Positions 1-8,587 of a stretch of DNA of 22,199 nucleotides are shown piece after piece. A program made the position numbers and the translations under genes. The notes below the pieces were generated by a model that searched no databases, had not been told where the DNA came from, and saw only the letters and a list, made by a program, of their open reading frames with translations. Every line of letters starts with the position of its first letter. Position 1 is the stretch's first letter. The stretch comes from Ignavibacteria bacterium. GTDB taxonomy: Bacteria; Bacteroidota; Ignavibacteria; Tepidaquicellales; OLB5. The stretch lies in the NCBI GenBank assembly GCA_030835005.1, contig JAUQWT010000318.1, positions 1 through 22,199 on the forward strand, in the 5' to 3' direction.

Positions 1-60
1 AAAGACCTCTGATATTTATTATATAATTGATAAAATGCTTAAATTCTCTTATTTTTGTAA
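1..60. other. Window edge upstream of nuoK
   Basis: No gene can be called here. Two forward frames close early, at TGA 10-12 and TAA 24-26, and either could be the last codons of an upstream gene such as nuoJ, which normally precedes nuoK. The fragment is too short to decide. It is very AT-rich and has no Shine-Dalgarno-like run before the nuoK ATG. Confidence 0.3.
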
Positions 61-360
61 ATGGATATAAATTTCTACCTCGTATTAGCTTTACTATTAT
101 TTTCAATCGGAGTAATTGGCGTACTAACTAGAAGAAATGCAATAGTTGTTTTTATGTGCATTGAGCTGATGCTTAATTCGGTTAATCTTGTTTTTGTAAC
201 TTTTTCTACTTTTTTGGGAAACCAGAATGGACAGATTTTTGTATTTTTCATCATGACCGTTGCAGCTGCTGAGGCTGCAGTTGGTCTGGCAATAATCATT
301 GCCCTTTACAGAAACAAATCAACTATTAACCTGGATGAAATAAACATTCTAAAATGGTAA
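61..360 (+). CDS. nuoK: NADH-quinone oxidoreductase subunit K
   Basis: This is a small membrane subunit of respiratory complex I (NDH-1), part of the proton-pumping arm in the inner membrane. The protein has 99 residues, the usual NuoK length, with three hydrophobic helices at about 3-22, 28-50 and 59-83. The buried glutamates of the family are present: E35 in the second helix and E71 in the third, matching E36 and E72 of E. coli NuoK. The ATG at 61 has no clear Shine-Dalgarno site, as for most genes here. The stop codon overlaps the start of nuoL, which points to one operon with translational coupling. The assignment is firm from length, helix layout, glutamates and neighbour. Confidence 0.95.
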   Translation: MDINFYLVLALLLFSIGVIGVLTRRNAIVVFMCIELMLNSVNLVFVTFSTFLGNQNGQIFVFFIMTVAAAEAAVGLAIIIALYRNKSTINLDEINILKW

Positions 361-2252
361 AATATTTCTATTTAATTACTGTATTACCTTTAGTAGGTTT
401 TCTTATTAATGGACTGTTTGGTGCTAAGATAAAGAATGAAAAAGTTTCGGGGATACTGGGATCGTTAACTGTACTTGGTTCATTTGTAATCACGGTCTTA
501 GCACTGCTTCACATCACATCTTTGCCGGAGGGTTCCAGAACAATAACTATTCCGCTATTCAGCTGGATTACCTCAGGCACACTCAATATATCCGCAGCAT
601 ATCTTGTTGATCCCCTGTCTGTCACAATGTGTTTGATAATCACGGGTGTTGGATTTTTAATTCATGTATATTCTATCGGCTACATGCATGGTGATAAAGG
701 TTATGCTAGATTCTTTGCATTTTTGAATCTTTTTATTTTTGCAATGCTGAATCTTGTTCTTGGTGATAATATGCTTCTTATGTTTTTAGGATGGGAAGGC
801 GTAGGTCTCTGTTCTTATCTGCTGATCGGCTTTTTCTATGAAAAGAAGTTTACAGGTGATGCAGCAAATAAAGCCTTCTGGGTAAACAGGATCGGTGACT
901 TTGGTTTTATGATTGCAATGTTCTTTATATTCATGAGTTTTGGAACATTAAATTTCTTGCAGATAAATTCTGCAATTGCAACAACTACTATTGCAGTTTC
1001 TACATTTACAATAATCACATTACTTTTGTTTGTTGGAGCCACAGGTAAATCGGCTCAGATTCCTCTTTTCATCTGGCTGCCTGATGCAATGGCCGGCCCA
1101 ACTCCGGTCTCAGCGCTTATCCATGCTGCAACAATGGTTACTGCAGGCGTTTATATGATTGGCAGGACGTCACTCCTTTTCGCACACGCTCCCCTAACAA
1201 TGAATGTTGTAATGGTTATTGGCTGTTTAACGGCATTCATGGCAGCTACAATTGCAGTGGCGCAAAATGATATTAAAAAGATACTTGCATATTCAACAGT
1301 AAGCCAGCTTGGTTTCATGTTCATGGCTATGGGAGCAGGCGCGTTCTCTACAGGAATATTTCATGTTACAACTCATGCCTTCTTCAAGGCGCTTATGTTC
1401 CTGGCAGCAGGTTCGGTGATTCACGGCATGCATGATGAACAGGACGTTACTAAAATGGGCGGTCTTAAGAATAAAATGAAGGTCACTTTCCTAACTTTTT
1501 TAATGGGAGGTATTGCAATCTCAGGTATCCCGCCTTTTTCCGGATTCTTCAGCAAGGACGAAATACTCTCAAAACTCTTCTTCAGTGGGAATTATGCAAT
1601 ATTCGGTATTGCAGTAATAACGGCATTCTTGACTGCTTTCTATGTCTTTAGACTGATTAGCCTGACATTTTACGGTAATCCCAGGTATGATGAATCTCAC
1701 GTTCATCCGCATGAATCCCCTGCTTCAATGACTATTCCTTTAATAATTCTTGCAGTGCTTTCAGTTGTGGGCGGATTCATCGGAATACCGCACATTATCG
1801 GCCCAAACATTTTGGAGCATTTCCTGGAACCTGTATTCGCATCTGCGTGGAATATTCTTCCTGAGCACCATATTGTTGAATCGACAGAAATAGGTTTGAT
1901 CGCATTCTCAGTTCTTGTGGCAGCAATTGCAATTTTTGTTTCAGTAAAGATGTTCTCTGGCGGTCAGCGTCTGGATGCGTTCTCCGGTGGATTCTACAAT
2001 CTGCTAAAAGAAAAGTACAAAGTTGATGAAATTTATGACATTATTATTGTTAGGCCGCTTAGGTGGCTGACTGAAATATTCTACAAGATTTTTGACGTCA
2101 AGATCATTGACGGAGCAGTTAACGGTGTTGCTTCATTCTTTATGAATCTCTCAATAGATTGGCGGAAAATTCAAACCGGTGTTGTGCAGGATTATGCGCT
2201 CTTTTCGGTTGCAGGGATCCTTTGTATTATTTTGTATATATTGCTTAGGTAG
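354..2252 (+). CDS. nuoL: NADH-quinone oxidoreductase subunit L
   Basis: This is the largest antiporter-like subunit at the far end of the complex I membrane arm; it takes part in proton translocation. The protein has 632 residues, close to the E. coli length of 613, and is hydrophobic throughout. Family marks are W147-E148 in the GWEGVG loop (the key glutamate of the first half), K232 in GATGKSAQIP, H257 in the SALIHAATMV helix, and the later QNDIKKILAYST and HAFFKALMF segments. The amphipathic lateral helix and last anchoring helix occupy the C-terminal region, ending in ILYILLR. It overlaps nuoK by 7 bases. Normally nuoM and nuoN follow; here a hairpin and two opposite-strand transporter genes come next, so those subunits must lie elsewhere or be missing. 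Confidence 0.96.
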   Translation: MVKYFYLITVLPLVGFLINGLFGAKIKNEKVSGILGSLTVLGSFVITVLALLHITSLPEGSRTITIPLFSWITSGTLNISAAYLVDPLSVTMCLIITGVGFLIHVYSIGYMHGDKGYARFFAFLNLFIFAMLNLVLGDNMLLMFLGWEGVGLCSYLLIGFFYEKKFTGDAANKAFWVNRIGDFGFMIAMFFIFMSFGTLNFLQINSAIATTTIAVSTFTIITLLLFVGATGKSAQIPLFIWLPDAMAGPTPVSALIHAATMVTAGVYMIGRTSLLFAHAPLTMNVVMVIGCLTAFMAATIAVAQNDIKKILAYSTVSQLGFMFMAMGAGAFSTGIFHVTTHAFFKALMFLAAGSVIHGMHDEQDVTKMGGLKNKMKVTFLTFLMGGIAISGIPPFSGFFSKDEILSKLFFSGNYAIFGIAVITAFLTAFYVFRLISLTFYGNPRYDESHVHPHESPASMTIPLIILAVLSVVGGFIGIPHIIGPNILEHFLEPVFASAWNILPEHHIVESTEIGLIAFSVLVAAIAIFVSVKMFSGGQRLDAFSGGFYNLLKEKYKVDEIYDIIIVRPLRWLTEIFYKIFDVKIIDGAVNGVASFFMNLSIDWRKIQTGVVQDYALFSVAGILCIILYILLR

Positions 2253-2308
2253 AAGAAATATTTTCAATACATTTTCTGAAACAATTGTTCAGGAGGTTAT
2301 TGGAGAAG

Positions 2309-2341
2309 AAAAGGATGAGTGTAAAGCTTATCCTTTTTTTT
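2309..2341 (+). terminator. Rho-independent terminator after nuoL, shared with convergent gene
   Basis: An 11-bp stem (2309-2319 paired with 2327-2337, with one G-T pair) encloses a 7-base loop and runs directly into T's through 2341. It lies 57 bases past the nuoL stop. The right arm contains the stop codon of the opposite-strand gene (2328-2330). The left flank gives T-rich sequence on the minus strand, so the hairpin probably stops transcription from both sides. Confidence 0.75.
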
Positions 2342-3422
2342 GTTGTGCTGATCTGAGCTCAGCCGAGCGCTTCTTTTCAGCCTTTGTTAAAAAAGCAACA
2401 GCTATAAGAATGAAACCCAGTGTTACCCAGTCATCAGATGTAGGATAGCTGCCACCAAATAGTAAAGCAAACAGCAACGTAGCCGCTGTCCCGGCAATAA
2501 GAGAAGTCAAACGGTTTACCAGTCCCGCAAAAGTAGCAGTCCGGCCTTTGAACATAAAAATGAAAACTGAAAAGAATGCCAGCAGCCCAAAAGCAAAGCC
2601 TGAAATACTGGCCCAGAACCAGATATCGTGCGGTATCTTGAATGAATTCCTGAAGTCAATAAGCTGAATAGCATTCCACCCAACCAGATCATTTGAAAAA
2701 TACAGAAAAATCCCTAACAGAAGCATTGCAATTGAAGCAGAAATCTGTTCAATAGCGAAAAATCCTTTGTTGTCCTGTTTTATTCCTTTTCCGCGAGTGT
2801 TCTTGTAATAATTCATTATATAGATCCTTATAGAATATGCAGTCAGGTAACTGAATAGGATTGACATTGCGGTTGCAGATTTCACAAAATCAAAACTGCC
2901 TGGTTTTAGATTTATCAGATTTGCCGCTACTGCCATAATTGCGAAAACAACTGCTGCATTTTCTTCCCAATAAACTTTTTTGGTTAAAATACCTTGCTGA
3001 ATCTGAATGAAATCAATTATTCTGCTGATTACGATTATGCTTCCGCGCATAATTACCATTGCTACCATTACGGTAATCGGCAGAGTGTACATAAGAGTTG
3101 TAGTGGGAATCACAACAGCTGTGCAAATGCCGGATGGAATAATATAGAAATACTCCGAAGGGACTTTAAATCTTATTATATTCGAGTAGCTATTTGATTC
3201 TATCTTATACCACTTAAATGCCAGAACTATAACCAGGGCAATCAGATTACCTCCAAGAGTATTGTAAACCAAATACTGAATATCACTCATATCCGGAAAT
3301 CCGCCGAGTGAACTTCCTGTAAAGAACTTAACTGATAAACCCGTAATCACGTAGAGTACAAAATAACCGGTACAAAACTCAATTAGCTGCCTGGTTGAAC
3401 CTTCTTCTGATCTGAAAATCAT
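2328..3422 (-). CDS. Ten-helix membrane protein, possible DMT/EamA-like transporter
   Basis: I do not recognise a named family with certainty. From the ATG at 3422 the protein has 364 residues and about ten hydrophobic helices, with short loops and a lysine/arginine-rich end. The size and the apparent two-times-five helix layout resemble drug/metabolite transporter (EamA) superfamily permeases, but no signature motif settles it. A TTG two codons upstream (3428) is an alternative start; the ATG is preferred because it is a standard codon in the same frame. The gene begins 12 bases after the stop of the MFS gene 3435-4745, so the two are very likely one transcript. The final codons overlap the terminator shared with nuoL. 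A non-transporter role cannot be excluded. Confidence 0.6.
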   Translation of the reverse strand: MIFRSEEGSTRQLIEFCTGYFVLYVITGLSVKFFTGSSLGGFPDMSDIQYLVYNTLGGNLIALVIVLAFKWYKIESNSYSNIIRFKVPSEYFYIIPSGICTAVVIPTTTLMYTLPITVMVAMVIMRGSIIVISRIIDFIQIQQGILTKKVYWEENAAVVFAIMAVAANLINLKPGSFDFVKSATAMSILFSYLTAYSIRIYIMNYYKNTRGKGIKQDNKGFFAIEQISASIAMLLLGIFLYFSNDLVGWNAIQLIDFRNSFKIPHDIWFWASISGFAFGLLAFFSVFIFMFKGRTATFAGLVNRLTSLIAGTAATLLFALLFGGSYPTSDDWVTLGFILIAVAFLTKAEKKRSAELRSAQQKKG

Positions 3423-3434
3423 CTGCAATTTTCT

Positions 3435-4745
3435 TTAATGAGCACTATGACTTTTTGGCCGGGCATTCCACAATCTAAGCATCAGTATTGCTCCAATAAC
3501 AGAAAATCCCACCATGCTGGGTCCCCACGTTCCCCAGCCGTATGTTTCGATTAGCCAGCCGGCCCCTATACCCATCACAGAACCGCCAATATATTGCATT
3601 CCGTCAAACATACCGGCAGCAGTGGCAGCTGCACGTTTTCCTCCAAAATCCATTGATGCAGTTCCTGAGAGCATTGAGTGAACCATTGAGATGGCAAGCG
3701 AATTTACAGTGAAAGCAATTATGATTGCTTCAAGGCTTGGAGCTAATGCTACTATAGTTAAAGAAATAACCTGCAGAATATAACCTATAAAGGCTACAGG
3801 CGGGCGACGAGAACCGAATACTTTGTCAGACATAAAGCCGGCAATAAATGCTCCTGCTATACCGGCAATTACTACTGCAAATGCATTCCTTTGAAATACA
3901 GGACTATCCAGTTTAAGATGGTGGACTTCCTGCATGTAGCGCGGGAACCACTCTTCAAATCCTTTTCTGACAAGGCCGGTACAAAACTCAGCAGCTGCAA
4001 TAGTTATTGCAATAGGGTTAGTAAACACTTTCTTGGCTACATATTTGAAGGTTATCTTTTCAGTATCGCCGCTGGTTGCATCCTGTGGATCAAACTCGTC
4101 TAAACCTGCATCTTTTGGTGTATCCTTGACAAAAAGGAATGTTAAAAAGGTAAAAAGGCCAACAATCATGGCAGGAAGAAAGAACTTCCACTGCCATGGC
4201 AGTCCTGCAACAAGAGCGGTTGTCATTAATGCATATACTGCAAATCTCCCGCTTTGAATCATTGATCCGAATATTGCGGAAAATACTCCCCTTTCGGTAA
4301 CATGAAACCATCCCGCATTAACTTTGATCAATGCAAGTGCGCTGTAAGACTGGAAATACTGGTTCAGAGTCCACATGCTTGCAAGATAAAGAAGCATGAA
4401 CGTACCTGTACCCAAAAAACCCATGTATGCTGCCAGTCCAAAACCAATGTTGAAAACACATGCACCCAGAGCTCCGGTTATCATAGCCCTTCTGCCGCCC
4501 CACCTGTCTGCAATTGGGCCGTTAAAAATGGCGGATAGGCCGTAAACCAGCGTACTAATGGTAATTATAGTACCAATCTCAGTCTTTGAAAACCCGAATG
4601 TATCTGAGAGTTCCTTATTGGCAAATCCGAAATTGTACCTTGCCATATACATTCCTGCATACGTTAAGCCAAGGGTCATCCAGTTTAATCCCCTTCTTTT
4701 CTTGAACTGCATTGTGTGGATTGGTTTATCGGGTAAAGTATTCAT
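3435..4745 (-). CDS. MFS transporter, organophosphate:phosphate antiporter (GlpT/UhpT-like)
   Basis: Twelve-helix major facilitator of 436 residues, probably exchanging a phosphorylated metabolite such as glycerol-3-phosphate or a sugar phosphate for inorganic phosphate across the inner membrane. The MFS motif between helices 2 and 3 is visible as ADRWGGRR (79-86). R36, in MARYNFGFA, aligns with R45 of E. coli GlpT, and R260, in LVRKGFEEWFPRYMQEV, aligns with GlpT R269; these two arginines bind the substrate phosphate in that family. A charged, Asp-rich loop at about 207-230 separates the two halves. The ATG at 4745 is the first start; M12 is an alternative. It is the first gene of a two-gene unit and is divergent from the methyltransferase gene. 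The exact substrate cannot be read from the sequence. Confidence 0.85.
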   Translation of the reverse strand: MNTLPDKPIHTMQFKKRRGLNWMTLGLTYAGMYMARYNFGFANKELSDTFGFSKTEIGTIITISTLVYGLSAIFNGPIADRWGGRRAMITGALGACVFNIGFGLAAYMGFLGTGTFMLLYLASMWTLNQYFQSYSALALIKVNAGWFHVTERGVFSAIFGSMIQSGRFAVYALMTTALVAGLPWQWKFFLPAMIVGLFTFLTFLFVKDTPKDAGLDEFDPQDATSGDTEKITFKYVAKKVFTNPIAITIAAAEFCTGLVRKGFEEWFPRYMQEVHHLKLDSPVFQRNAFAVVIAGIAGAFIAGFMSDKVFGSRRPPVAFIGYILQVISLTIVALAPSLEAIIIAFTVNSLAISMVHSMLSGTASMDFGGKRAAATAAGMFDGMQYIGGSVMGIGAGWLIETYGWGTWGPSMVGFSVIGAILMLRLWNARPKSHSAH

Positions 4746-4858
4746 ATAATATCAGTTTTCAGATTAATTTTGAGATTGAGTTATCGGTTTCAGATAAGTA
4801 TTATTAAGATACCAGATTTGAATATCTCCAAATATAAACAAAAACATAAAGAAAATTA
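4746..4858. promoter_or_regulatory. Divergent intergenic region, candidate promoter
   Basis: These 113 bases must hold the promoters for the MFS gene (leftward) and the methyltransferase gene (rightward). On the minus strand, 4829-4836 reads TATATTTG, a full match to the Bacteroidota -7 element TAnnTTTG, but no matching -33 TTG was found at the right distance. No convincing rightward promoter was seen. Weak evidence in very AT-rich DNA. Confidence 0.25.
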
Positions 4859-5605
4859 ATGCTAGTAATAGGGCGTAATCCTGTTAGTGAAGTTCTGAAA
4901 TTTAACCCGTCATCTGTCAAAAAAATTGTTATGCTTGATAGTTTAACCGATAATAAACTAAAAGAGTTGATTCAAAAGGCTAAATTGAAAAATATTCTTG
5001 TGGAGAAACTCTCAAAAATAGAGTTTTCTAAACTAATCGACCCTAAAGATAAATCTGATGGGATATCGCAAGGAATAATTGCTGAAGTTGAAGATTTTGA
5101 GTATTCGAAAACAACGGAAATACTGAAATCGCTGAATGATGCCAAAACAGCTACACTCATCATACTGGATGAGATACAGGATCCTCATAACTTCGGAGCA
5201 ATAGTAAGAACAGCCGTATGTTCAGGGGCTGACGGTATAGTTATATCTGACAAAAACTCTGTCAAAGTAAACCATACAGTAGTGAAATCTTCATCTGGAG
5301 CAACAAACTACATAAAGATCTCTAAAGAGCCCAATGTTTACAAAACCATTGAGATAATTAAAGAAAGCGGTTACAAGATCATCGGTACTGTATTGAAATC
5401 CAGCGAAGTACTTTACAGATTTTCATTCCCTGACAGATGCGCCATCGTCATGGGTAGTGAAGGAGAAGGGCTCAGGAAAAATATCATCAATCTATGTGAC
5501 TACTTAATAACAATACCGTTGACAGGGAGAATTGATTCGTTAAATGTGTCCGTTTCGGCAGGAGTAGTACTTTATGAGATATTGCGCCAAAGGAAATATA
5601 ATTAG
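4859..5605 (+). CDS. rlmB: TrmH-family RNA 2'-O-ribose methyltransferase (RlmB-like)
   Basis: SPOUT-class enzyme that uses S-adenosylmethionine to methylate a ribose 2'-hydroxyl. The RlmB branch modifies the 23S rRNA peptidyl-transferase region. The 248 residues match the usual length of about 245-250. An N-terminal substrate-binding domain opens with GRNPVSEVL (5-13). The catalytic domain shows motif 1 at 104-120 (DEIQDPHNFGAIVRTAV, with N111 and R117), motif 2 at 197-204 (VMGSEGEG) and motif 3 at 218-236 (IPLTGRIDSLNVSVSAGVV), which form the knotted cofactor site. It stands alone on the plus strand between opposite-strand genes. The family is certain. The 23S target is inferred from the N-terminal domain and length; a tRNA target is the main alternative. 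Confidence 0.9.
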   Translation: MLVIGRNPVSEVLKFNPSSVKKIVMLDSLTDNKLKELIQKAKLKNILVEKLSKIEFSKLIDPKDKSDGISQGIIAEVEDFEYSKTTEILKSLNDAKTATLIILDEIQDPHNFGAIVRTAVCSGADGIVISDKNSVKVNHTVVKSSSGATNYIKISKEPNVYKTIEIIKESGYKIIGTVLKSSEVLYRFSFPDRCAIVMGSEGEGLRKNIINLCDYLITIPLTGRIDSLNVSVSAGVVLYEILRQRKYN

Positions 5606-5646
5606 GCCAGTTTCACCCATATAAACTAAAATCGGATCAAGTCGCA

Positions 5647-7011
5647 TTACTTGACCAAGATCATCTTCTTCGAATCAGTATACTTTCCGGCTTCAATGGT
5701 ATAGAAATACACTCCGCTTGCAAGTTCGGAAGCATCAAAAGATACATTGTGATCGCCGGCCGTTTCCATTCTATCAACCAATAGTGCTCTTTGTTTTCCC
5801 GTAACGTCAAATACTCTGATTTTTGTATATGAATTTTGCGGTAAAGAATACCGTATGGTAGTGGATGGATTGAAAGGATTAGGATAATTTTGCCTTAAAA
5901 TAAACTTAGCAGGAATCTCATTTCCATTCCCGTTAACTCCAATTGGCAGAGCGCTTGACCTTAGCACATACAAGCCTGTTTGCCTATCTGATGCTGCAAT
6001 CTTACCTGAAGGGAACATGTAAACACCCCAGCACCCGTTATAAGTAAAATCATTGTTCGCAGGGAATGTATCATACCAGGCAATCTCCACCGGTTGAGAT
6101 GGATTTGAAACATTCAGCACTCTAACCCCTGAAGTGTAATGAGCAACCAGTGCATAATTACCGTATACCTCAATGTTATGAACAATCGAAGTTGTAATAT
6201 TTGTCGGGTGCCAAGTTGCTGTTTGTACAGGATTCATGACATTAGAAACATTCCACACTTTCAGCACTCGCGGATTACCTGCTATTTCTTCAGTGACAAA
6301 AAGGAACTTATGATCAGCTGAAAGGGCTGTATTATGCGGTCCCGGCTCAGGTACGTTAAGCCAGCTGTTTATCGTTACAAGATTATTCTTGTTGGATGCG
6401 TTTATTACGCGAATATGGCCGTCGAAGATACCTGCAGCCCATATTGTATCATTAACAACCCTGCAATCGTGAATATAGCTCTGTTCCCACTCTCCTCTTT
6501 TGACCGGCTGAGTTGGATTCGATGATAGATCCAATACAAATATTCCGGCAGAAGAATAATTCCCGCCGTTCATATAAAGATATGGGCCTTCCTGTGAGAT
6601 AGTATGAGTTTTGCTGTAGCCGGAAAACAGGAATGTGTTTACAAGATGTACAGAATCCGGTAAATACTGAAGATCGACTATCTGCAATCCGCTGTTTTCT
6701 GCTTCCGAAACGATATATGCATAATGGCTGAAGGTTTTCATCTCCCGCCATGCGCTTGTTAAGCCGCCAACATAACCCGCTAAACGAATATTCAAGGAGT
6801 CAGTAATATCATAAAATGCTGTACCGCTTGGGGCACCAAGAATTGCATACTCCCTGTTATCCGGAGCAACGTAACCCCAAACTGCCGAGTACTGCGTTCC
6901 TGATACATAATCGTTCTTATTAGATAAGAGCGTCATATTCCAGTTTGGCATCTGTGAGAATGAAAGAATGTTAACAATCAGCATCAGAGCCGGAATTAAT
7001 CCGTATTTCAT
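5647..7011 (-). CDS. Choice-of-anchor B family beta-propeller, T9SS-exported (copy 1)
   Basis: Secreted surface protein of unknown function. The start at 7011 gives 454 residues and a clear signal peptide ending near SFSQ (17-20). A longer in-frame start at 7083 would put 24 residues before the signal peptide and overlap the upstream terminator, so it is rejected. The mature part is an LVIVD-repeat propeller with family hallmarks: YSAVWGY (41-47), REYAILG (53-59), WREMK (88-92), LQYLPDSV (114-121) and CWGVYMFPSGK (327-337). Histidines H135, H181, H226, H278 and H291 recur in the three paralogues. The C-terminus (about 374-454) is a T9SS sorting domain starting QNYPNPFNP and ending KKMILVK. 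This copy is the most divergent of the three and is separated from copy 2 by a terminator. Confidence 0.88.
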   Translation of the reverse strand: MKYGLIPALMLIVNILSFSQMPNWNMTLLSNKNDYVSGTQYSAVWGYVAPDNREYAILGAPSGTAFYDITDSLNIRLAGYVGGLTSAWREMKTFSHYAYIVSEAENSGLQIVDLQYLPDSVHLVNTFLFSGYSKTHTISQEGPYLYMNGGNYSSAGIFVLDLSSNPTQPVKRGEWEQSYIHDCRVVNDTIWAAGIFDGHIRVINASNKNNLVTINSWLNVPEPGPHNTALSADHKFLFVTEEIAGNPRVLKVWNVSNVMNPVQTATWHPTNITTSIVHNIEVYGNYALVAHYTSGVRVLNVSNPSQPVEIAWYDTFPANNDFTYNGCWGVYMFPSGKIAASDRQTGLYVLRSSALPIGVNGNGNEIPAKFILRQNYPNPFNPSTTIRYSLPQNSYTKIRVFDVTGKQRALLVDRMETAGDHNVSFDASELASGVYFYTIEAGKYTDSKKMILVK

Positions 7012-7081
7012 TTTGCTTTCCAAATGTTGAGTTAGTATTTGAAACATAAAAAGCACTAATTTGAATACATTAAAGAAAATC

Positions 7082-7115
7082 AAAAACCCGTCCGGAAAGA
7101 ATCGGAGACGGGCTC
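7082..7115 (-). terminator. Rho-independent terminator after copy 2
   Basis: On the minus strand CCCGTC (7107-7112) pairs with GACGGG (7087-7092), with partial CG pairing inside, followed by TTTTT (7082-7086). It lies 24 bases after the stop of the gene ending at 7139. It sits between copy 2 and copy 1, so copy 1 probably has its own promoter in 7012-7081. Confidence 0.7.
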
Positions 7116-7138
7116 ATAAAAACCTGCTTAGCGGAATT

Positions 7139-8515
7139 CTATTTGATTAGTGTCATTTTTTTTGTTTCCCTTGAACCATCTGTTATCATTGTATAATAAT
7201 AAATACCTGATGATAACCTTGAGGCATCATAAGTAACTTTATATGAGCCTGATCTTTTGAACTCATCAACCAGAACTGCTACCTGTTTGCCAAGCGCATC
7301 ATGAACTTTTATCGAAACATGGCTTCCTTTGGGTAGTGAATAATCAATAGAAGTACTCGGATTAAATGGATTAGGATAGTTTTGTTCCAAAGAATATTTA
7401 TCCGGAGTTGTCTCGTTTCCTGTAAGCCCCACAACAGGAGTCCCAATTTTAATTACAAATAAACCCCCGGACATATCAGACCCTATAATTTTGCCTGATG
7501 ATGGGAACATAAACACTCCCCAGCACCCTGAAAATTGAGCTGCATTAGAGGAAGGAAACGTATCATACCATGCTATTTCTATTGGGGTTATCGGGTTAGT
7601 TATGTTCAGTATTCTTATTCCTGCAGTGTAGTGAGCAATAACAGCAAGATTGTTATATATTTCAACATTATGTACAATTGCAGTTGTGATGTTTGTTGGC
7701 TGCCAGGTGGTTGCCAAAGTTACATTCGCCAGATTTGACTTATTCCAAACCTTGAGCTTGCCATTAGGTGATGAAGTCTCATCCGTTGTATAGATAAATT
7801 TTCTATCATTAGGTATAGCGCAATTATGAGGGAAAGGGTTTGGGTTATTTAACCAGGAATTTACAGTTACCAAATTATCTTTATTTATGGCATTTATTAC
7901 AGAAACATGCCCGCTAATAATGTTTGCAGCATAAATTGTATCATTCAAAATCCTGCAGTCATGAACGTAGCGGCTTGACCATTGTCCCCTTTTTACAGGT
8001 GACTGAGGATTTGTAATGTCAAGAACTGTTAATCCCCCGGGATCAGTTCCTCCGGCAGTATTATCTCCCCCGTTTAAGTAAAGATATGGCCCGGATTGTG
8101 AAATAGAATGAGTTTTTGTATAGCCGGTATATGAATATGTTGCCACTAAACTCACAGAATCAGGCAAGTATTGCAAAGCAATAACCTGGAGCTTGCTGTT
8201 TGTACCTTCGGAGACCACATAAGCATAACTTGAAAATACTTTCATTTCTCTCCAGTTAGAAGTTACACCCGTCACAAAATCTACTTCATGAATGTTGGCA
8301 GTATCAGTAATATCATAAAATGCCGTTCCGGTATTACAGCCCAGTATAGCATACTCTCTGCCATTAGGACCTGCGTATCCCCAAAGAGCTGAATAACCGT
8401 TTCCATGTTCATCTTTTTGCGCGAGCAGAATTGTGTTCTGATTTGGAAGCTGTGAATAAACAACACCCGTTGAAATCAACAGATATAATAAAAATAACGC
8501 CGCAATTCTTTTCAT
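7139..8515 (-). CDS. Choice-of-anchor B family beta-propeller, T9SS-exported (copy 2)
   Basis: Secreted paralogue of the neighbouring propeller genes, 458 residues. The signal peptide (1-22) has a basic start, a leucine-rich core and ends VYSQ. The LVIVD-type propeller spans about 40-357, with SALWGYAGPNGREYAILGC (42-60), WREMK (88-92), LQYLPDSV (114-121) and CWGVFMFPS (331-339). Conserved histidines are H136, H185, H230, H282 and H295. The sequence VFSSYAY replaces VFSHYAY of copy 3, so that sixth histidine is not invariant. The T9SS domain begins QNYPNPFNP (378-386) and ends KKMTLIK; its last 63 residues match copy 3 at 56 positions. It follows copy 3 by 72 bases with no terminator seen between, so the two may share a transcript. 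Function unknown; TIGR04312-like family call is secure. Confidence 0.88.
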   Translation of the reverse strand: MKRIAALFLLYLLISTGVVYSQLPNQNTILLAQKDEHGNGYSALWGYAGPNGREYAILGCNTGTAFYDITDTANIHEVDFVTGVTSNWREMKVFSSYAYVVSEGTNSKLQVIALQYLPDSVSLVATYSYTGYTKTHSISQSGPYLYLNGGDNTAGGTDPGGLTVLDITNPQSPVKRGQWSSRYVHDCRILNDTIYAANIISGHVSVINAINKDNLVTVNSWLNNPNPFPHNCAIPNDRKFIYTTDETSSPNGKLKVWNKSNLANVTLATTWQPTNITTAIVHNVEIYNNLAVIAHYTAGIRILNITNPITPIEIAWYDTFPSSNAAQFSGCWGVFMFPSSGKIIGSDMSGGLFVIKIGTPVVGLTGNETTPDKYSLEQNYPNPFNPSTSIDYSLPKGSHVSIKVHDALGKQVAVLVDEFKRSGSYKVTYDASRLSSGIYYYTMITDGSRETKKMTLIK

Positions 8516-8587
8516 ATTTTCTTAGTTATGTGCTTGATAAAAACCAAAATTTACTTCTTATGCGATTTGTGTTCAGATCTCTAATTA

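Noticed and set aside
2291..2355. AGGAGG at 2291-2296 followed by a 13-codon hydrophobic frame from ATG 2315
   Set aside because: The spacing of about 18 bases is too long for initiation, and the frame is the terminator hairpin and its T-run read as codons.
2179..2448. An 89-codon plus-strand frame after nuoL
   Set aside because: It overlaps the nuoL end, runs through the terminator and is antisense to the ten-helix protein gene.
7012..7083. Longer start (7083) for propeller copy 1
   Set aside because: It would place 24 residues before a normal signal peptide and overlap the T-run of the upstream terminator.
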